From NCBI GenBank assembly GCA_964370005.1, contig CAYJGR010000002.1:1-64000 (forward strand): 64,000 nucleotides of DNA, written 5' to 3'. Source of the DNA: Heteroruminococcus sp964370005. GTDB taxonomy: Bacteria; Bacillota; Clostridia; Oscillospirales; Ruminococcaceae. Numbering within the stretch: position 1 is the stretch's first letter; each line of letters starts with the position of its first letter. Below are positions 1-8,224 of the stretch, piece after piece. Below the pieces are notes generated by a model. The model was not told where the DNA came from. It did not search any database and was given only the letters and a program-made list of their open reading frames with translations. Made by a program: the position numbers and the translations under genes.

Positions 1-82
1 GCCACGTGGGGATAACCCGCAACGTTTCGCAGCGCATACAATGCGTTCCCTACAATTAATTTCTATCATCTAATCTCTAAAT

Positions 83-140
83 GGCGGGACGGGAAACCCG
101 CCCCCTACGTGTTAGAGGACAGATTGCCGAAGGACAGAAA
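83..140. repeat. Intergenic hairpin and repeat fragment
   Basis: The first 147 bases hold no gene. GGCGGG (83-88) can pair with CCCGCC (97-102). The following stretch from about 111 (TTAGAGGACAGATTGCC) resembles one after the NagB-like gene near 32560 (TTAGAGGATAGATTGCC) and, in inverted form, one near 36660-36690. It is probably a member of a dispersed intergenic repeat family. Confidence 0.4.
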
Positions 141-147
141 ATAATGG

Positions 148-176
148 TTGCAAATTTTTATAGCTTGTGATAAAAT
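148..176 (+). promoter_or_regulatory. secG promoter
   Basis: TTGCAA (148-153) and TAAAAT (171-176) are separated by exactly 17 bases, and a TG dinucleotide one base before the -10 box makes it an extended -10. It lies 37 bases upstream of the secG start, a good sigma-A-type promoter. Confidence 0.7.
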
Positions 177-213
177 GCTTTGTAGAGTAAAAGCTAATCA
201 GGAGGTTCAACAA

Positions 214-459
214 ATGAACGTATTAGAAATTATTGGCGCAATTTGCATGATTATCACAAGTATTCTGCTCGTATTGATGATCGTATTCCAAAATCCCAAG
301 AGCGATGCTATTTCCAGCATTGCAGGTGCGGGCAATTCCTTTATGGATCGTGAGGGCGACCGCTCCATCGATGCCACACTCAACCGTTTTATCAAGATCG
401 GTTGTGCGGTTTTCTTTGTCATCACTGTTGCGGTGTATGCCATCGGTGCCTACCTCTAA
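214..459 (+). CDS. secG: Preprotein translocase subunit SecG
   Basis: 81-residue inner-membrane protein, the small SecG subunit of the SecYEG channel that assists SecA-driven protein export. Two hydrophobic segments are visible (about residues 5-25 and 58-80), joined by a polar loop containing the family-typical FQNPKSD and a Gly/Ser-rich stretch. The start at 214 is chosen because AGGAGG (200-205) sits at ideal distance; an upstream in-frame ATG at 148 lies inside the promoter and is rejected. It is a single-gene unit with its own promoter and terminator, upstream of recA. Length and topology match the family. Confidence 0.92.
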   Translation: MNVLEIIGAICMIITSILLVLMIVFQNPKSDAISSIAGAGNSFMDREGDRSIDATLNRFIKIGCAVFFVITVAVYAIGAYL

Positions 460-486
460 GCCAAACCGACAACCCCAAAACAACCT

Positions 487-513
487 GCCGGACGGTACTG
501 CGTCCGGCTTTTT
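487..513 (+). terminator. secG terminator
   Basis: GCCGGACG (487-494) pairs perfectly with CGTCCGGC (501-508) around a 6-base loop, followed by TTTTT. A Rho-independent terminator 28 bases after the secG stop codon. Confidence 0.9.
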
Positions 514-526
514 GTGGCGAAAAATA

Positions 527-540
527 AGAACTAATGTTCT
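527..540. promoter_or_regulatory. LexA/SOS box upstream of recA
   Basis: AGAACTAATGTTCT is a full GAAC-N4-GTTC inverted repeat, the known Gram-positive LexA operator pattern. It lies about 17 bases upstream of the recA -35 box. Together with recA this supports a conventional SOS response in this organism. The same palindrome type recurs at 37464-37477. Confidence 0.75.
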
Positions 541-557
541 AAAATGTTGAAATTTGC

Positions 558-586
558 TTGCTTTTATCTAAAAAGATGTATATAAT
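558..586 (+). promoter_or_regulatory. recA promoter
   Basis: TTGCTT (558-563) and a consensus TATAAT (581-586) are 17 bases apart, about 117 bases upstream of the recA start. The leader between them and the gene is A/T-rich with no clear riboswitch. Confidence 0.7.
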
Positions 587-703
587 GATGTGTATGATAA
601 AGTAAGCATAATAGCATGTAAAAAGACACTTTATGTCCCCGATATAGAGGGGTAATTGTACAGAAGTTTTTAGCTTGCGTTTAGCGGCGAAAGGAGCATT
701 TAT

Positions 704-1804
704 ATGGCGGTATCAAATGAAAAAGCATCGGGAGATAAGCAAAAGGCACTCGAAACGGCACTTAGCCAAATAGAAAGGCAGTTTGGCAAAGGTGCTGTCA
801 TGAAACTGGGCCAAAATGTGGGGCTGAATGTTGAGGCTATCCCCACGGGTTCACTTGCACTGGATGCCGCACTGGGTATAGGCGGTGTGCCCAGGGGGCG
901 TATCGTTGAAATATACGGCCCTGAAAGCTCGGGTAAAACCACCGTGGCATTACATATCGTGGCCGAGGCGCAAAAGCGTGGTGGCGAGGCGCTGTTTATA
1001 GACGTGGAACATGCCCTTGACCCTGTTTATGCGGCGGCACTGGGTGTGGATATAGATTCCCTACTGGTCGCCCAACCAGATACAGGCGAGCAGGCGCTTG
1101 AAATTTGCGAATCGCTTGTGCGTTCGGGGGCAATAGATGTGGCGGTGGTCGACTCGGTGGCCGCCATGGTAACCCGTGCCGAGATAGAGGGTGAGATGGG
1201 CGACAGTCATGTGGGACTGCAAGCCCGACTTATGTCCCAAGCCCTGCGCAAACTAACGGGTGCTGTATCAAAGAACAATACCACGGTTATATTTATAAAT
1301 CAGTTGCGTGAAAAAATCGGTGTTATGTACGGCAACCCCGAGACAACCCCCGGCGGACGTGCCCTGAAGTTTTACGCCTCGGTGCGCCTTGATGTGCGCC
1401 GTATAGAGGCACTCAAATCCGGCACCGAGATGATCGGCAACCGCACAAGGGTAAAGGTGGTCAAGAACAAGGTATCCCCACCATTTAAAGAGGCTGAATT
1501 TGACATAATGTACGGCAAGGGCATCTCCCATGAGGGCGAAGTGCTTGACCTGGCCGTCAAGATGGATATAATAAACCGTTCGGGTGCATGGTTTAACTAC
1601 GGCGAAACCCGCCTTGGGCAGGGACGTGACAATGTCAAGGCTTACTTGCGTGATAACCCCGAGTTCTGCGCCCAGATAGAGGAGAAAATCCGTGCGGGAG
1701 GCTCGGAGGCGGTAGAGAAGAAACCTGCCACCAAGGCAGGTCCCCGCAAGCTCGGTCGAGGTGCCGCCGCTGCCATGGATGTCACCGTGGAAGTGGATGA
1801 GTGA
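704..1804 (+). CDS. recA: Recombinase RecA
   Basis: 366-residue DNA strand-exchange ATPase that also triggers LexA self-cleavage during the SOS response. Walker A GPESSGKTT is at residues 72-80; the DNA-binding loop region (INQLREKIGVMYGNPETTPG) and the RecA core are intact. The C-terminal tail is Ala/Gly/Lys-rich and only acidic at its very end. The start has AAAGGAG (690-696) upstream. The last codons overlap the recX start (GTGA), so recX is translationally coupled. The LexA box and sigma-A promoter upstream indicate DNA-damage induction. Confidence 0.97.
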   Translation: MAVSNEKASGDKQKALETALSQIERQFGKGAVMKLGQNVGLNVEAIPTGSLALDAALGIGGVPRGRIVEIYGPESSGKTTVALHIVAEAQKRGGEALFIDVEHALDPVYAAALGVDIDSLLVAQPDTGEQALEICESLVRSGAIDVAVVDSVAAMVTRAEIEGEMGDSHVGLQARLMSQALRKLTGAVSKNNTTVIFINQLREKIGVMYGNPETTPGGRALKFYASVRLDVRRIEALKSGTEMIGNRTRVKVVKNKVSPPFKEAEFDIMYGKGISHEGEVLDLAVKMDIINRSGAWFNYGETRLGQGRDNVKAYLRDNPEFCAQIEEKIRAGGSEAVEKKPATKAGPRKLGRGAAAAMDVTVEVDE

Positions 1805-2409
1805 TGATACTGACCGATATACAGATGACAAAAAGGGGGAGATACTCCCTTTTTGTCGATGGTGAGTTTTTATTCTCGGTTCACCCCGAGGTGTTTATTG
1901 CCTGTGGGATTGTGGCGGGACAGGTTGTGACAGTGGAGCAGTTGGAGGGAATTCGCCTTGAAAGTGAGGGGCGTACCGCCAAGGAGCAGGCACTGAACCT
2001 GCTTTCTCATTCGGCCAAGACCTCGGGGCAACTGTATGAGAAACTATGTAAAAAGTCCGACCCACAGGCGGCGGCCGAGGCGGTACAGCGTATGCAGGAA
2101 CTCGGCCTTGTGGATGATGAGGACTATGCCCGTCGTTTTGCGTCCGACCGACAAAACCTAAAAGGCTACGGCAAACGGCGCATCGTGGCCGAGCTAAAGC
2201 GTAGGGGTTTGACCGATGAGGTCATAGAGACAGCCTGCGAGGGCGAGTGGGAGGACGAACAGGAGCGACTGCGGGAGCTTGTGGAGCGCCGTCACACGCC
2301 ACTGCCCGATGACCCCAAAAAGCGCAGTGCCCTTGTGGCAAAACTTATGCGCATGGGATATGAATACGAGACCATAAGGCAGGTGCTCAGGCTTTACGAC
2401 GAGGACTGA
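1801..2409 (+). CDS. recX: Regulatory protein RecX
   Basis: 202-residue RecX-type modulator that binds the RecA filament and limits its activity. The helical three-repeat region is seen in stretches such as LNLLSHSAKTSGQLYEKL, LGLVDDEDYARRFASDR and GKRRIVAELKRRGLTDEVI, characteristic of the family. The GTG start at 1801 overlaps the recA stop; an ATG immediately after (1804) is an alternative. The recA-recX order and overlap support the call. Cotranscription with recA would place it in the SOS regulon. Confidence 0.9.
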   Translation: MMILTDIQMTKRGRYSLFVDGEFLFSVHPEVFIACGIVAGQVVTVEQLEGIRLESEGRTAKEQALNLLSHSAKTSGQLYEKLCKKSDPQAAAEAVQRMQELGLVDDEDYARRFASDRQNLKGYGKRRIVAELKRRGLTDEVIETACEGEWEDEQERLRELVERRHTPLPDDPKKRSALVAKLMRMGYEYETIRQVLRLYDED

Positions 2410-2432
2410 ATGCCACTTATGATGGAGGATAT

Positions 2433-3758
2433 ATGACGACAAAAGTGGGAATGGTGTCGCTGGGATGTTCGAAAAATCAGGTCGACGCCGAGGTGCTTGT
2501 ATCGCTGGTGGTGGAGCACGGGTATGAGATTTCGACCGACACTGCCCAGTGTGACGCCGTGATAATAAACACCTGTGGTTTTATTGAGGATGCAAAGCAG
2601 GAGTCGATAAATACCATCTTGGAGTACTGCGGTCGCAAGGGCGAGGGCAACCTTCGTGTTGTGGTGGTGACAGGCTGTCTTGCCGAGCGGTATCGGGAGG
2701 ATTTGGCGGCCGAAATCCCCGAGATCGATGTGATATTGGGCATAGGTAAAAATAGTGATATAGCGAGAGCCATAGCCAAGGCACTGGGTGGCGAGCGGAT
2801 CATTGAGGCGGGGGAGAAAAACGCCCTACCCCTCGATGGCAAGAGAATGCTGACTGCCGACACTCACTCGGCCTACATAAAGGTGGCCGATGGCTGTGAT
2901 AACCGCTGTAGCTACTGCGCCATCCCACTTATTCGTGGCGATTTTCGCAGTCGCAAAATGGAGAGCATAATAGATGAAGCCCGAGACCTCATTGCAAAAG
3001 GGGTAAAGGAAATAAACCTTGTGGCACAAGATACTACGAGGTACGGCGAGGATTTATATGGGGAGATTATGCTTCCCGAGCTTATAGAGAGGATATGTGA
3101 ACTCGAGGGGCTTGTGTGGTTGCGACTGCTATATTGCTACCCACAGCGTGTGAACGACCGACTGCTTGATAGCATGGCGGCACACCCACAGGTCGTGCCC
3201 TATATCGACATGCCGGTACAGCACTGCAACGCCCGCATTTTATCCGCCATGAACCGCACAGGGGATAAAAAAAGCCTGCTGGCGCTTATAAAAAATATTA
3301 GAGAAAAACTGCCAAACGCCGTACTGCGCACCACCCTCATAGCGGGATTCCCCGGTGAGACCGATGAGGAATTCGAGGAGCTATGTGAGTTTGTACAGGA
3401 GGCAAAGTTTGAGCGACTGGGCTGTTTTTCTTACTCGACCGAGGAGGACACACCTGCCGCCACTATGGAGGGGATGCTCCCGGAGGAGGAGCGCCGTCGC
3501 CGTGCCGATATCATAATGCAAACCCAAATGGATGTGGCATTTCGTGCGGCCGAGGGTACTGTTGGGAAAACCCTTGAGGTGCTTGTCGAAGGACAGGACG
3601 AGAATGGCGATAATATGTGGGGTGGGCGCAGTTTCATGGACGCCCCTGACATAGATACAAAGGTGTGGTTTTCGACCGATGACCCGATAAATACAGGTGA
3701 TATGGTGATGGTGCGCATCACCGGTACCGAGGGGTATGATTTGGTGGGCGAGGTATGA
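2433..3758 (+). CDS. rimO: Ribosomal protein S12 methylthiotransferase RimO
   Basis: 441-residue radical-SAM methylthiotransferase that adds a methylthio group to an aspartate of ribosomal protein S12. The N-terminal UPF0004 domain supplies cluster cysteines C12, C48 and C82. The radical-SAM motif CDNRCSYC gives C155, C159 and C162, and a C-terminal TRAM-like domain follows. The CAIPLIRGDFRSR and GCFSYSTEEDTPAA stretches point to RimO rather than MiaB or MtaB. Its stop overlaps the start of the next gene (ATGA), suggesting one transcript from recA onward. Confidence 0.9.
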   Translation: MTTKVGMVSLGCSKNQVDAEVLVSLVVEHGYEISTDTAQCDAVIINTCGFIEDAKQESINTILEYCGRKGEGNLRVVVVTGCLAERYREDLAAEIPEIDVILGIGKNSDIARAIAKALGGERIIEAGEKNALPLDGKRMLTADTHSAYIKVADGCDNRCSYCAIPLIRGDFRSRKMESIIDEARDLIAKGVKEINLVAQDTTRYGEDLYGEIMLPELIERICELEGLVWLRLLYCYPQRVNDRLLDSMAAHPQVVPYIDMPVQHCNARILSAMNRTGDKKSLLALIKNIREKLPNAVLRTTLIAGFPGETDEEFEELCEFVQEAKFERLGCFSYSTEEDTPAATMEGMLPEEERRRRADIIMQTQMDVAFRAAEGTVGKTLEVLVEGQDENGDNMWGGRSFMDAPDIDTKVWFSTDDPINTGDMVMVRITGTEGYDLVGEV

Positions 3759-4477
3759 ACTGGGAGCCGTGGACGGGATGTTATAAGATAAGTGATGGAT
3801 GCACAAATTGTTATTTTTATGGGACACATTCCAAGCGTTACGGTCAAAACACCGTGAAAAAAACCGATAAATTCAACTGGCCGATAAGGAAAAATGCAAA
3901 GGGAGAGTACAGCATAAAGGGCGATAAAATTCTTGCCACCTGCTTTGCAACCGACTTTTTCCTGCCTGAGGCCGATGCGTGGCGCAAAGAGGCTTGGGCT
4001 ATCATAAGGCAAAGAAGTGATATAGATTTTTTGATTTTGACAAAGCGTATCGACCGCTTTGCGGTATCGCTTCCCACAGATTGGGGCGAGGGGTACGACA
4101 ATGTGAACATCGGATGTACCGTTGAAAATCAGACCTTGGCCGACTACAGACTGCCCCTGTTTTTGTCCTACCCCATAAAGCGACGGTTTATCGCCTGCGC
4201 CCCGCTGTTGGGGGAGATGGACTTGACCGAGTATCTTCATGGGGTGGGTCATGTCACAGTCGGTGGAGAGACAGGGCGGGAGGCTCGAATTTGCGATTAT
4301 GACTGGGTGCTGGGCATTCGCCGCCAGTGCCTAAATTCGGGCACAACTTTCTGGTTTAAGAATACAGGTTCACTTTTTAGAAAAGATGGCGTGGTGAGAA
4401 ATATAAACCCTTTCAAGCAGTCGGGGATGGCCAAAGAAATGGGCATAGATATTTCAGATGGGAAAAGGTTGTTTTGA
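3755..4477 (+). CDS. DUF5131 (phage Gp37/Gp68-like) protein
   Basis: 240-residue protein resembling the DUF5131 family, first named for phage Gp37/Gp68. It starts with NWEPWTGCYKISDGCTNCYF, so cysteines C9, C16 and C19 form a CX6CX2C cluster reminiscent of radical-SAM-like iron-sulfur binding. Further on are LATCFATDFFLPEAD, LTKR and VGGETGREARICDYDWV, which are typical of the family. The biochemical function is unknown. It is coupled to rimO by a 4-base stop/start overlap and is followed by pgsA 74 bases later. Its position in a housekeeping operon rather than a phage is notable. Confidence 0.8.
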   Translation: MNWEPWTGCYKISDGCTNCYFYGTHSKRYGQNTVKKTDKFNWPIRKNAKGEYSIKGDKILATCFATDFFLPEADAWRKEAWAIIRQRSDIDFLILTKRIDRFAVSLPTDWGEGYDNVNIGCTVENQTLADYRLPLFLSYPIKRRFIACAPLLGEMDLTEYLHGVGHVTVGGETGREARICDYDWVLGIRRQCLNSGTTFWFKNTGSLFRKDGVVRNINPFKQSGMAKEMGIDISDGKRLF

Positions 4478-4551
4478 CAGATATGTATTGCAGATATACA
4501 ATTGAGGACAGCGTGTGGTGACACGGTTCACCGAAAGGAGCAAAATCCCAA

Positions 4552-5103
4552 ATGAATTTACCTAATAAACTTACAATACTTAGAATGATTATGGTGCCGT
4601 TTTTTGTGGTGGCTATGATGTGGAGTGGACTGCCGGGGCGGTTTTGGTGGGCGTTTGGACTGTTTACACTGGCCAGTATCACCGATTGGCTCGATGGCTA
4701 CATAGCCCGTAGGGATGGCCTTATAACCAACTTTGGCAAATTTATGGATCCGCTGGCCGATAAGGTGCTGGTTATGTCGGCTATGATATGCTTTATACCT
4801 GTGTATGGGCTAAGTCCCGTGGTGGTGATAATTGTTATGGCAAGGGAGTTTTTGGTCACATCGCTGCGACTGATTGCGGCGGCCGATGGCCTTGTGATTG
4901 CGGCCGACGGCTGGGGCAAGGCCAAGACAGTGGTTACGATGTTGTGGATATGTTCGGCACTTGCGCTGGCTGCCGCCGAGCCGACTTTCTTGCCAAGCAG
5001 AACCATATATTTTGTAGGGGCACTGCTCACCACCCTTTTGACCGTGATATCGGGTGTGAATTACCTTTATGCCAACCGTGCACTGCTAAGTCATAACAAA
5101 TGA
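4552..5103 (+). CDS. pgsA: CDP-diacylglycerol-glycerol-3-P phosphatidyltransferase
   Basis: 183-residue integral membrane enzyme making phosphatidylglycerol phosphate, the committed step of acidic phospholipid synthesis. The CDP-alcohol phosphotransferase signature is complete: D48-G49-x2-A52-R53-x8-G62-x3-D66-x3-D70. Hydrophobic segments flank it throughout. AAAGGAG lies 12 bases before the ATG. The substrate assignment to PgsA rather than another CDP-alcohol transferase rests on size and N-terminal sequence (MNLPNKLTILRM). No strong terminator is seen before the T-box promoter downstream. Confidence 0.9.
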   Translation: MNLPNKLTILRMIMVPFFVVAMMWSGLPGRFWWAFGLFTLASITDWLDGYIARRDGLITNFGKFMDPLADKVLVMSAMICFIPVYGLSPVVVIIVMAREFLVTSLRLIAAADGLVIAADGWGKAKTVVTMLWICSALALAAAEPTFLPSRTIYFVGALLTTLLTVISGVNYLYANRALLSHNK

Positions 5104-5125
5104 GGGCTATATTTGTCCGTCACAC

Positions 5126-5154
5126 TTGCCTTTTTGGGGGATTTGTGGTAGAGT
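5126..5154 (+). promoter_or_regulatory. cysE T-box promoter
   Basis: TTGCCT (5126-5131) and TAGAGT (5149-5154) with a 17-base spacer lie just upstream of the predicted T-box leader start near 5161. Confidence 0.5.
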
Positions 5155-5160
5155 AACACT

Positions 5161-5439
5161 CAGAACGATTGCGACATATCTATAAATTACAAATGCGTTT
5201 ATCGGGAGAAGTAGTCCCATACAGTGCCGCAACAGAGATAGGATGCATACCCGCTGAGAGCATCCTTTGGATAGGTACAGGGATGAAATGCACCCGCCAG
5301 CACCCCGCAGGAACCCGCCGTTATGGTGGCAGTATGGTGTGGCGTCGGCCTGCGTTAAGGGCGTTAAAGTGAGAAATACGAAGTGGAACCGTGGCAAATT
5401 TGTCGCCTTCGTCCCTTATTGGGGGACGGGGGCGTTTTT
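5161..5439 (+). promoter_or_regulatory. T-box leader, probably cysteine-specific
   Basis: The 369-base gap between pgsA and cysE holds a T-box leader. The conserved T-box AAGTGGAACCGTGG is at 5381-5394. The antiterminator pairs CGAAG (5379-5383) with CTTCG (5407-5411). The competing terminator pairs 5404-5415 with the stretch ending at 5434, followed by TTTTT. A TGC triplet preceded by GAAA (GATGAAATGCACCC, near 5283-5296) fits a cysteine specifier codon followed by A. Uncharged tRNA-Cys would bind and allow read-through into cysE and cysS, both cysteine genes. The specifier choice is inferred by eye; the T-box itself is clear. Confidence 0.88.
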
Positions 5440-5472
5440 GTATTTTGTCACAGATTTTAAGGGGGTAATATC

Positions 5473-6159
5473 ATGATACTTGAGGGACTGCGCAGGGATA
5501 TAAAAGGTATAAAAGACCGAGACCCCGCCGCCCGCAATAGCCTTGAAGTGCTACTGCTTTATGCGGGACTTCATGCGATAATTTTGCATAGGCCTGCACA
5601 TTGGCTCTATAAAAAACGACAATACTTTTTAGCGAGAGTAATCAGTCAAGGCAACAGATTTTTGACCGGTATAGAAATTCATCCCGGGGCCAAAATCGGG
5701 CATGGTGTGCTTATTGACCACGGCATGGGGGTTGTTATAGGTGAAACCGCTACGGTGGGGGATAATTGTGTTATATATCAAGGGGTGACCCTTGGTGGTA
5801 CCGGCAAAGACCGTGGCAAACGTCACCCTGACTTGGGTGAGGGGGTTATGGTGGGCAGTGGTGCAAAGGTACTGGGACCACTGCGCATCGGTAAAGGTTC
5901 TAAGATTGCGGCAGGTGCGGTAGTGCTGGACAGTCTGCCTGAGGGTAGCACGGCGGTGGGTGTTCCAGCCAAGATTGTACGCCGCAAGGCAGGCACAAAA
6001 CCTGCGCCACAACTTGACCAAATCCACATCCCAGACCCTGTGTCGCAGGATATAAATGAGCTTAATTTGCGCATACAAAAACTCGAGAAACTGTTTGAAG
6101 AGAAGTTAGCTGAGCAGACTAAACAGGTGAGAGCCAAAAAGAAAAAAAGTGAGCAATAA
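5473..6159 (+). CDS. cysE: Serine O-acetyltransferase
   Basis: 228-residue enzyme acetylating L-serine with acetyl-CoA, the first step of cysteine synthesis. It has an N-terminal helical domain and a left-handed beta-helix of hexapeptide repeats (about residues 65-165), with the active-site region HGVLIDHGMGVVIGETA and the GGTGKDRGKRHP loop. It ends in a charged coiled-coil tail rich in Lys and Glu (about 190-228). It is the first gene behind the cysteine T-box and lies 26 bases from cysS, so charging of tRNA-Cys and cysteine supply are controlled together. Confidence 0.95.
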   Translation: MILEGLRRDIKGIKDRDPAARNSLEVLLLYAGLHAIILHRPAHWLYKKRQYFLARVISQGNRFLTGIEIHPGAKIGHGVLIDHGMGVVIGETATVGDNCVIYQGVTLGGTGKDRGKRHPDLGEGVMVGSGAKVLGPLRIGKGSKIAAGAVVLDSLPEGSTAVGVPAKIVRRKAGTKPAPQLDQIHIPDPVSQDINELNLRIQKLEKLFEEKLAEQTKQVRAKKKKSEQ

Positions 6160-6185
6160 GCATTACAGAAAGGAATATACAAATT

Positions 6186-7580
6186 ATGAAAGTTTACAAC
6201 ACACTGACCCGCCAAAAGGAGGAGTTTGTCACTATACAGCCGGGCAAGGCGTTAATTTATGCCTGTGGTCCCACTGTGTATAACTACATCCATATAGGCA
6301 ATGCCCGTCCGATATGCGTATTTGACACGCTACGTCGTTACCTCGAATACAGGGGATACGACGTGACATTTGTACAGAACTTTACTGATATTGATGATAA
6401 GCTTATAACCAAGGCCAATGAAGAGGGCGTGACTGTGGCCGAGGTGGCCGAACGTTACATCGAGGAATATTGGACAGATGCGAAAGGTCTTGGCGTGCGT
6501 GAGGCCGATATCCATCCCAAGGCCACCGAGACCATTGAGGAGATCATAAAGATTGTAGGAGAAATCGTCGATGCCGGCTACGCTTACCCCAGCCAGGGGG
6601 ATGTCTATTTCCGTTCTCGCAAATTTAAGGAGTATGGTAAGCTATCCCACCAACCTCTTGAGGAGTTGGACGCAGGCAAGCGCATAGATGTGGACTCCCG
6701 CAAGGAGGATGCCCTTGATTTTGTGTTGTGGAAGGCTGCAAAGCCGGGTGAACCCCAGTGGGAGTCACCGTGGGGTGCGGGGCGTCCCGGGTGGCATATA
6801 GAGTGCACCGCCATGATTCGCAAGCACATGGGGCAGGGGATTGATATACACTGTGGCGGGCAGGACCTGATATTCCCACATCATGAGAATGAGATTGCTC
6901 AAGCCGAATGCAGTTGCGATGGCGATTACGCCCGCTACTGGATGCACAACGGCTATATAAATGTTGATAATAAGAAGATGTCTAAGAGCCTTGGCAACTT
7001 TTTTACCACTCGTGATGTAGCTGAGCGCTACGGCTACGAGCCCATAAAATTTATGATGCTTCAGGCACATTACCGCAGTCCTATTAACTACAGCCTTGAG
7101 GTGGTGGAACAGTGTCGTGCGGCACTTGAGCGACTGTACACCTGCCGTAACAACCTCGATTTTGCCATGAAAACCCCCGCCGACACAGCGACCGAGGGGG
7201 AAAGTGAATTTATAGCACAACTCGAAAAGCGCAAAGAGCAGTTTATCACCGCTATGGACGACGACCTTAACACAGCCGATGGCATCGCAGCACTATTTGA
7301 CCTTGTGCGGGATATAAACACATTTGTGGCACAGCCTCGCTCGACCGAGAGTATGCAGGCCGCTGCCGAGCTTTTTGACAGCCTTGCCGATGTACTTGGC
7401 ATACTGTACAATCGCAAAACCGATAATTTGGATGAAGAGATAGAGGCGCTAATTGAGGAGCGTCAGCAGGCACGCAAAAACAAAGATTTTGCTCGAGCCG
7501 ATGCCATCCGTGACGAGTTGGCACAAAAGGGCATAACCCTTGAGGACACCCCGCAGGGTGTTAAGTGGCACAGGGCATAG
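6186..7580 (+). CDS. cysS: Cysteinyl-tRNA synthetase
   Basis: 464-residue class I synthetase attaching cysteine to tRNA-Cys in the cytoplasm. The HIGH signature appears as HIGN (36-39) after the zinc ligand C27 in ACGPTVYNY; the other zinc-site stretches (ECTAM, HHENEIAQAE) are present, and KMSKS is at 264-268. Length and the C-terminal anticodon-binding helical domain are normal. GAAAGGAA precedes the ATG. It is the second gene of the T-box operon and ends at a strong bidirectional terminator. Confidence 0.97.
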   Translation: MKVYNTLTRQKEEFVTIQPGKALIYACGPTVYNYIHIGNARPICVFDTLRRYLEYRGYDVTFVQNFTDIDDKLITKANEEGVTVAEVAERYIEEYWTDAKGLGVREADIHPKATETIEEIIKIVGEIVDAGYAYPSQGDVYFRSRKFKEYGKLSHQPLEELDAGKRIDVDSRKEDALDFVLWKAAKPGEPQWESPWGAGRPGWHIECTAMIRKHMGQGIDIHCGGQDLIFPHHENEIAQAECSCDGDYARYWMHNGYINVDNKKMSKSLGNFFTTRDVAERYGYEPIKFMMLQAHYRSPINYSLEVVEQCRAALERLYTCRNNLDFAMKTPADTATEGESEFIAQLEKRKEQFITAMDDDLNTADGIAALFDLVRDINTFVAQPRSTESMQAAAELFDSLADVLGILYNRKTDNLDEEIEALIEERQQARKNKDFARADAIRDELAQKGITLEDTPQGVKWHRA

Positions 7581-7593
7581 AGATTAGCAATGT

Positions 7594-7634
7594 AAAAAGG
7601 GCAAGGTCATCACAGCAGATGACCTTGCCCTTTT
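7594..7634. terminator. Bidirectional terminator, cysS / ACT gene
   Basis: GGGCAAGGTCATC (7599-7611) pairs perfectly with GATGACCTTGCCC (7618-7630), flanked by AAAAA and TTTT. It serves cysS and the convergent ACT gene. Nearly the same hairpin occurs at 15509-15550. Confidence 0.92.
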
Positions 7635-7655
7635 CTAAGATATAGTAGCTAACAA

Positions 7656-8087
7656 TTAATTGCTGTAGATATCCTTGCCACGAAGGATAGAGATGCCACC
7701 TTCTTTTAGCAGTTTTACAGCGGCATCGTTGTCGTCGACACGCACAATAACATAGGCTGTGCTGTGTTCACGGCTTACAAAGGCATACATATATTCGATG
7801 TTCACCGAGCTGTCGCTGAGCACCGAAATGGCCGACGCAAGCCCGCCTGGCTTATCATCGATACCGATAGCTATTACATCGGTGAGTGTAACCGTGAGGC
7901 CGGCTTTTTTAAGCGAAGCCTCGGCCGTGTCGGGGTTATCTACAATCAGACGCAGAATACCAAACTTTGTGGTATCAGCAAGCGACAATGCCCTTATGTC
8001 GATGTTGTTCTCCTGCAAAACATGGGTGATGTCGGCAAGTCTGCCCTGTGTGTTCTCAATAAAAACCGAAAGTTGCTTTATAGTCAC
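7656..8087 (-). CDS. Tandem ACT-domain protein
   Basis: 143-residue protein made of two ACT domains (about residues 4-66 and 72-138; the second opens with AIGIDDKPGGLASAIS). ACT domains bind amino acids or related ligands and usually regulate enzymes. Such stand-alone tandem ACT proteins commonly sit next to phenylacetate-CoA ligase and indolepyruvate oxidoreductase genes, as here, so a sensing role for aromatic ligands is likely but inferred. The GTG start at 8087 has GGGAGGG just upstream. It is downstream of paaK on the minus strand after a gap of about 137 bases. Confidence 0.85.
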   Translation of the reverse strand: MTIKQLSVFIENTQGRLADITHVLQENNIDIRALSLADTTKFGILRLIVDNPDTAEASLKKAGLTVTLTDVIAIGIDDKPGGLASAISVLSDSSVNIEYMYAFVSREHSTAYVIVRVDDNDAAVKLLKEGGISILRGKDIYSN

Positions 8088-8224
8088 AGCGTTTCCCTCC
8101 CAAATAGGTTAAATTGTGCCAAACAAAACATATACTTACTGTATCAAGTATACCACATTTGTAGACCATACAGTAACTAAATTTTAGCCACTTATTTTGG
8201 CAATGTTAGCTAAATTACTACGGT

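Noticed and set aside
148..213. N-terminal extension of SecG
   Set aside because: The upstream ATG lies in the -35 box of the promoter and a strong ribosome site supports the start at 214.
5169..5476. Short open frames between pgsA and cysE
   Set aside because: They cover the T-box leader; the RNA motifs explain the sequence better.
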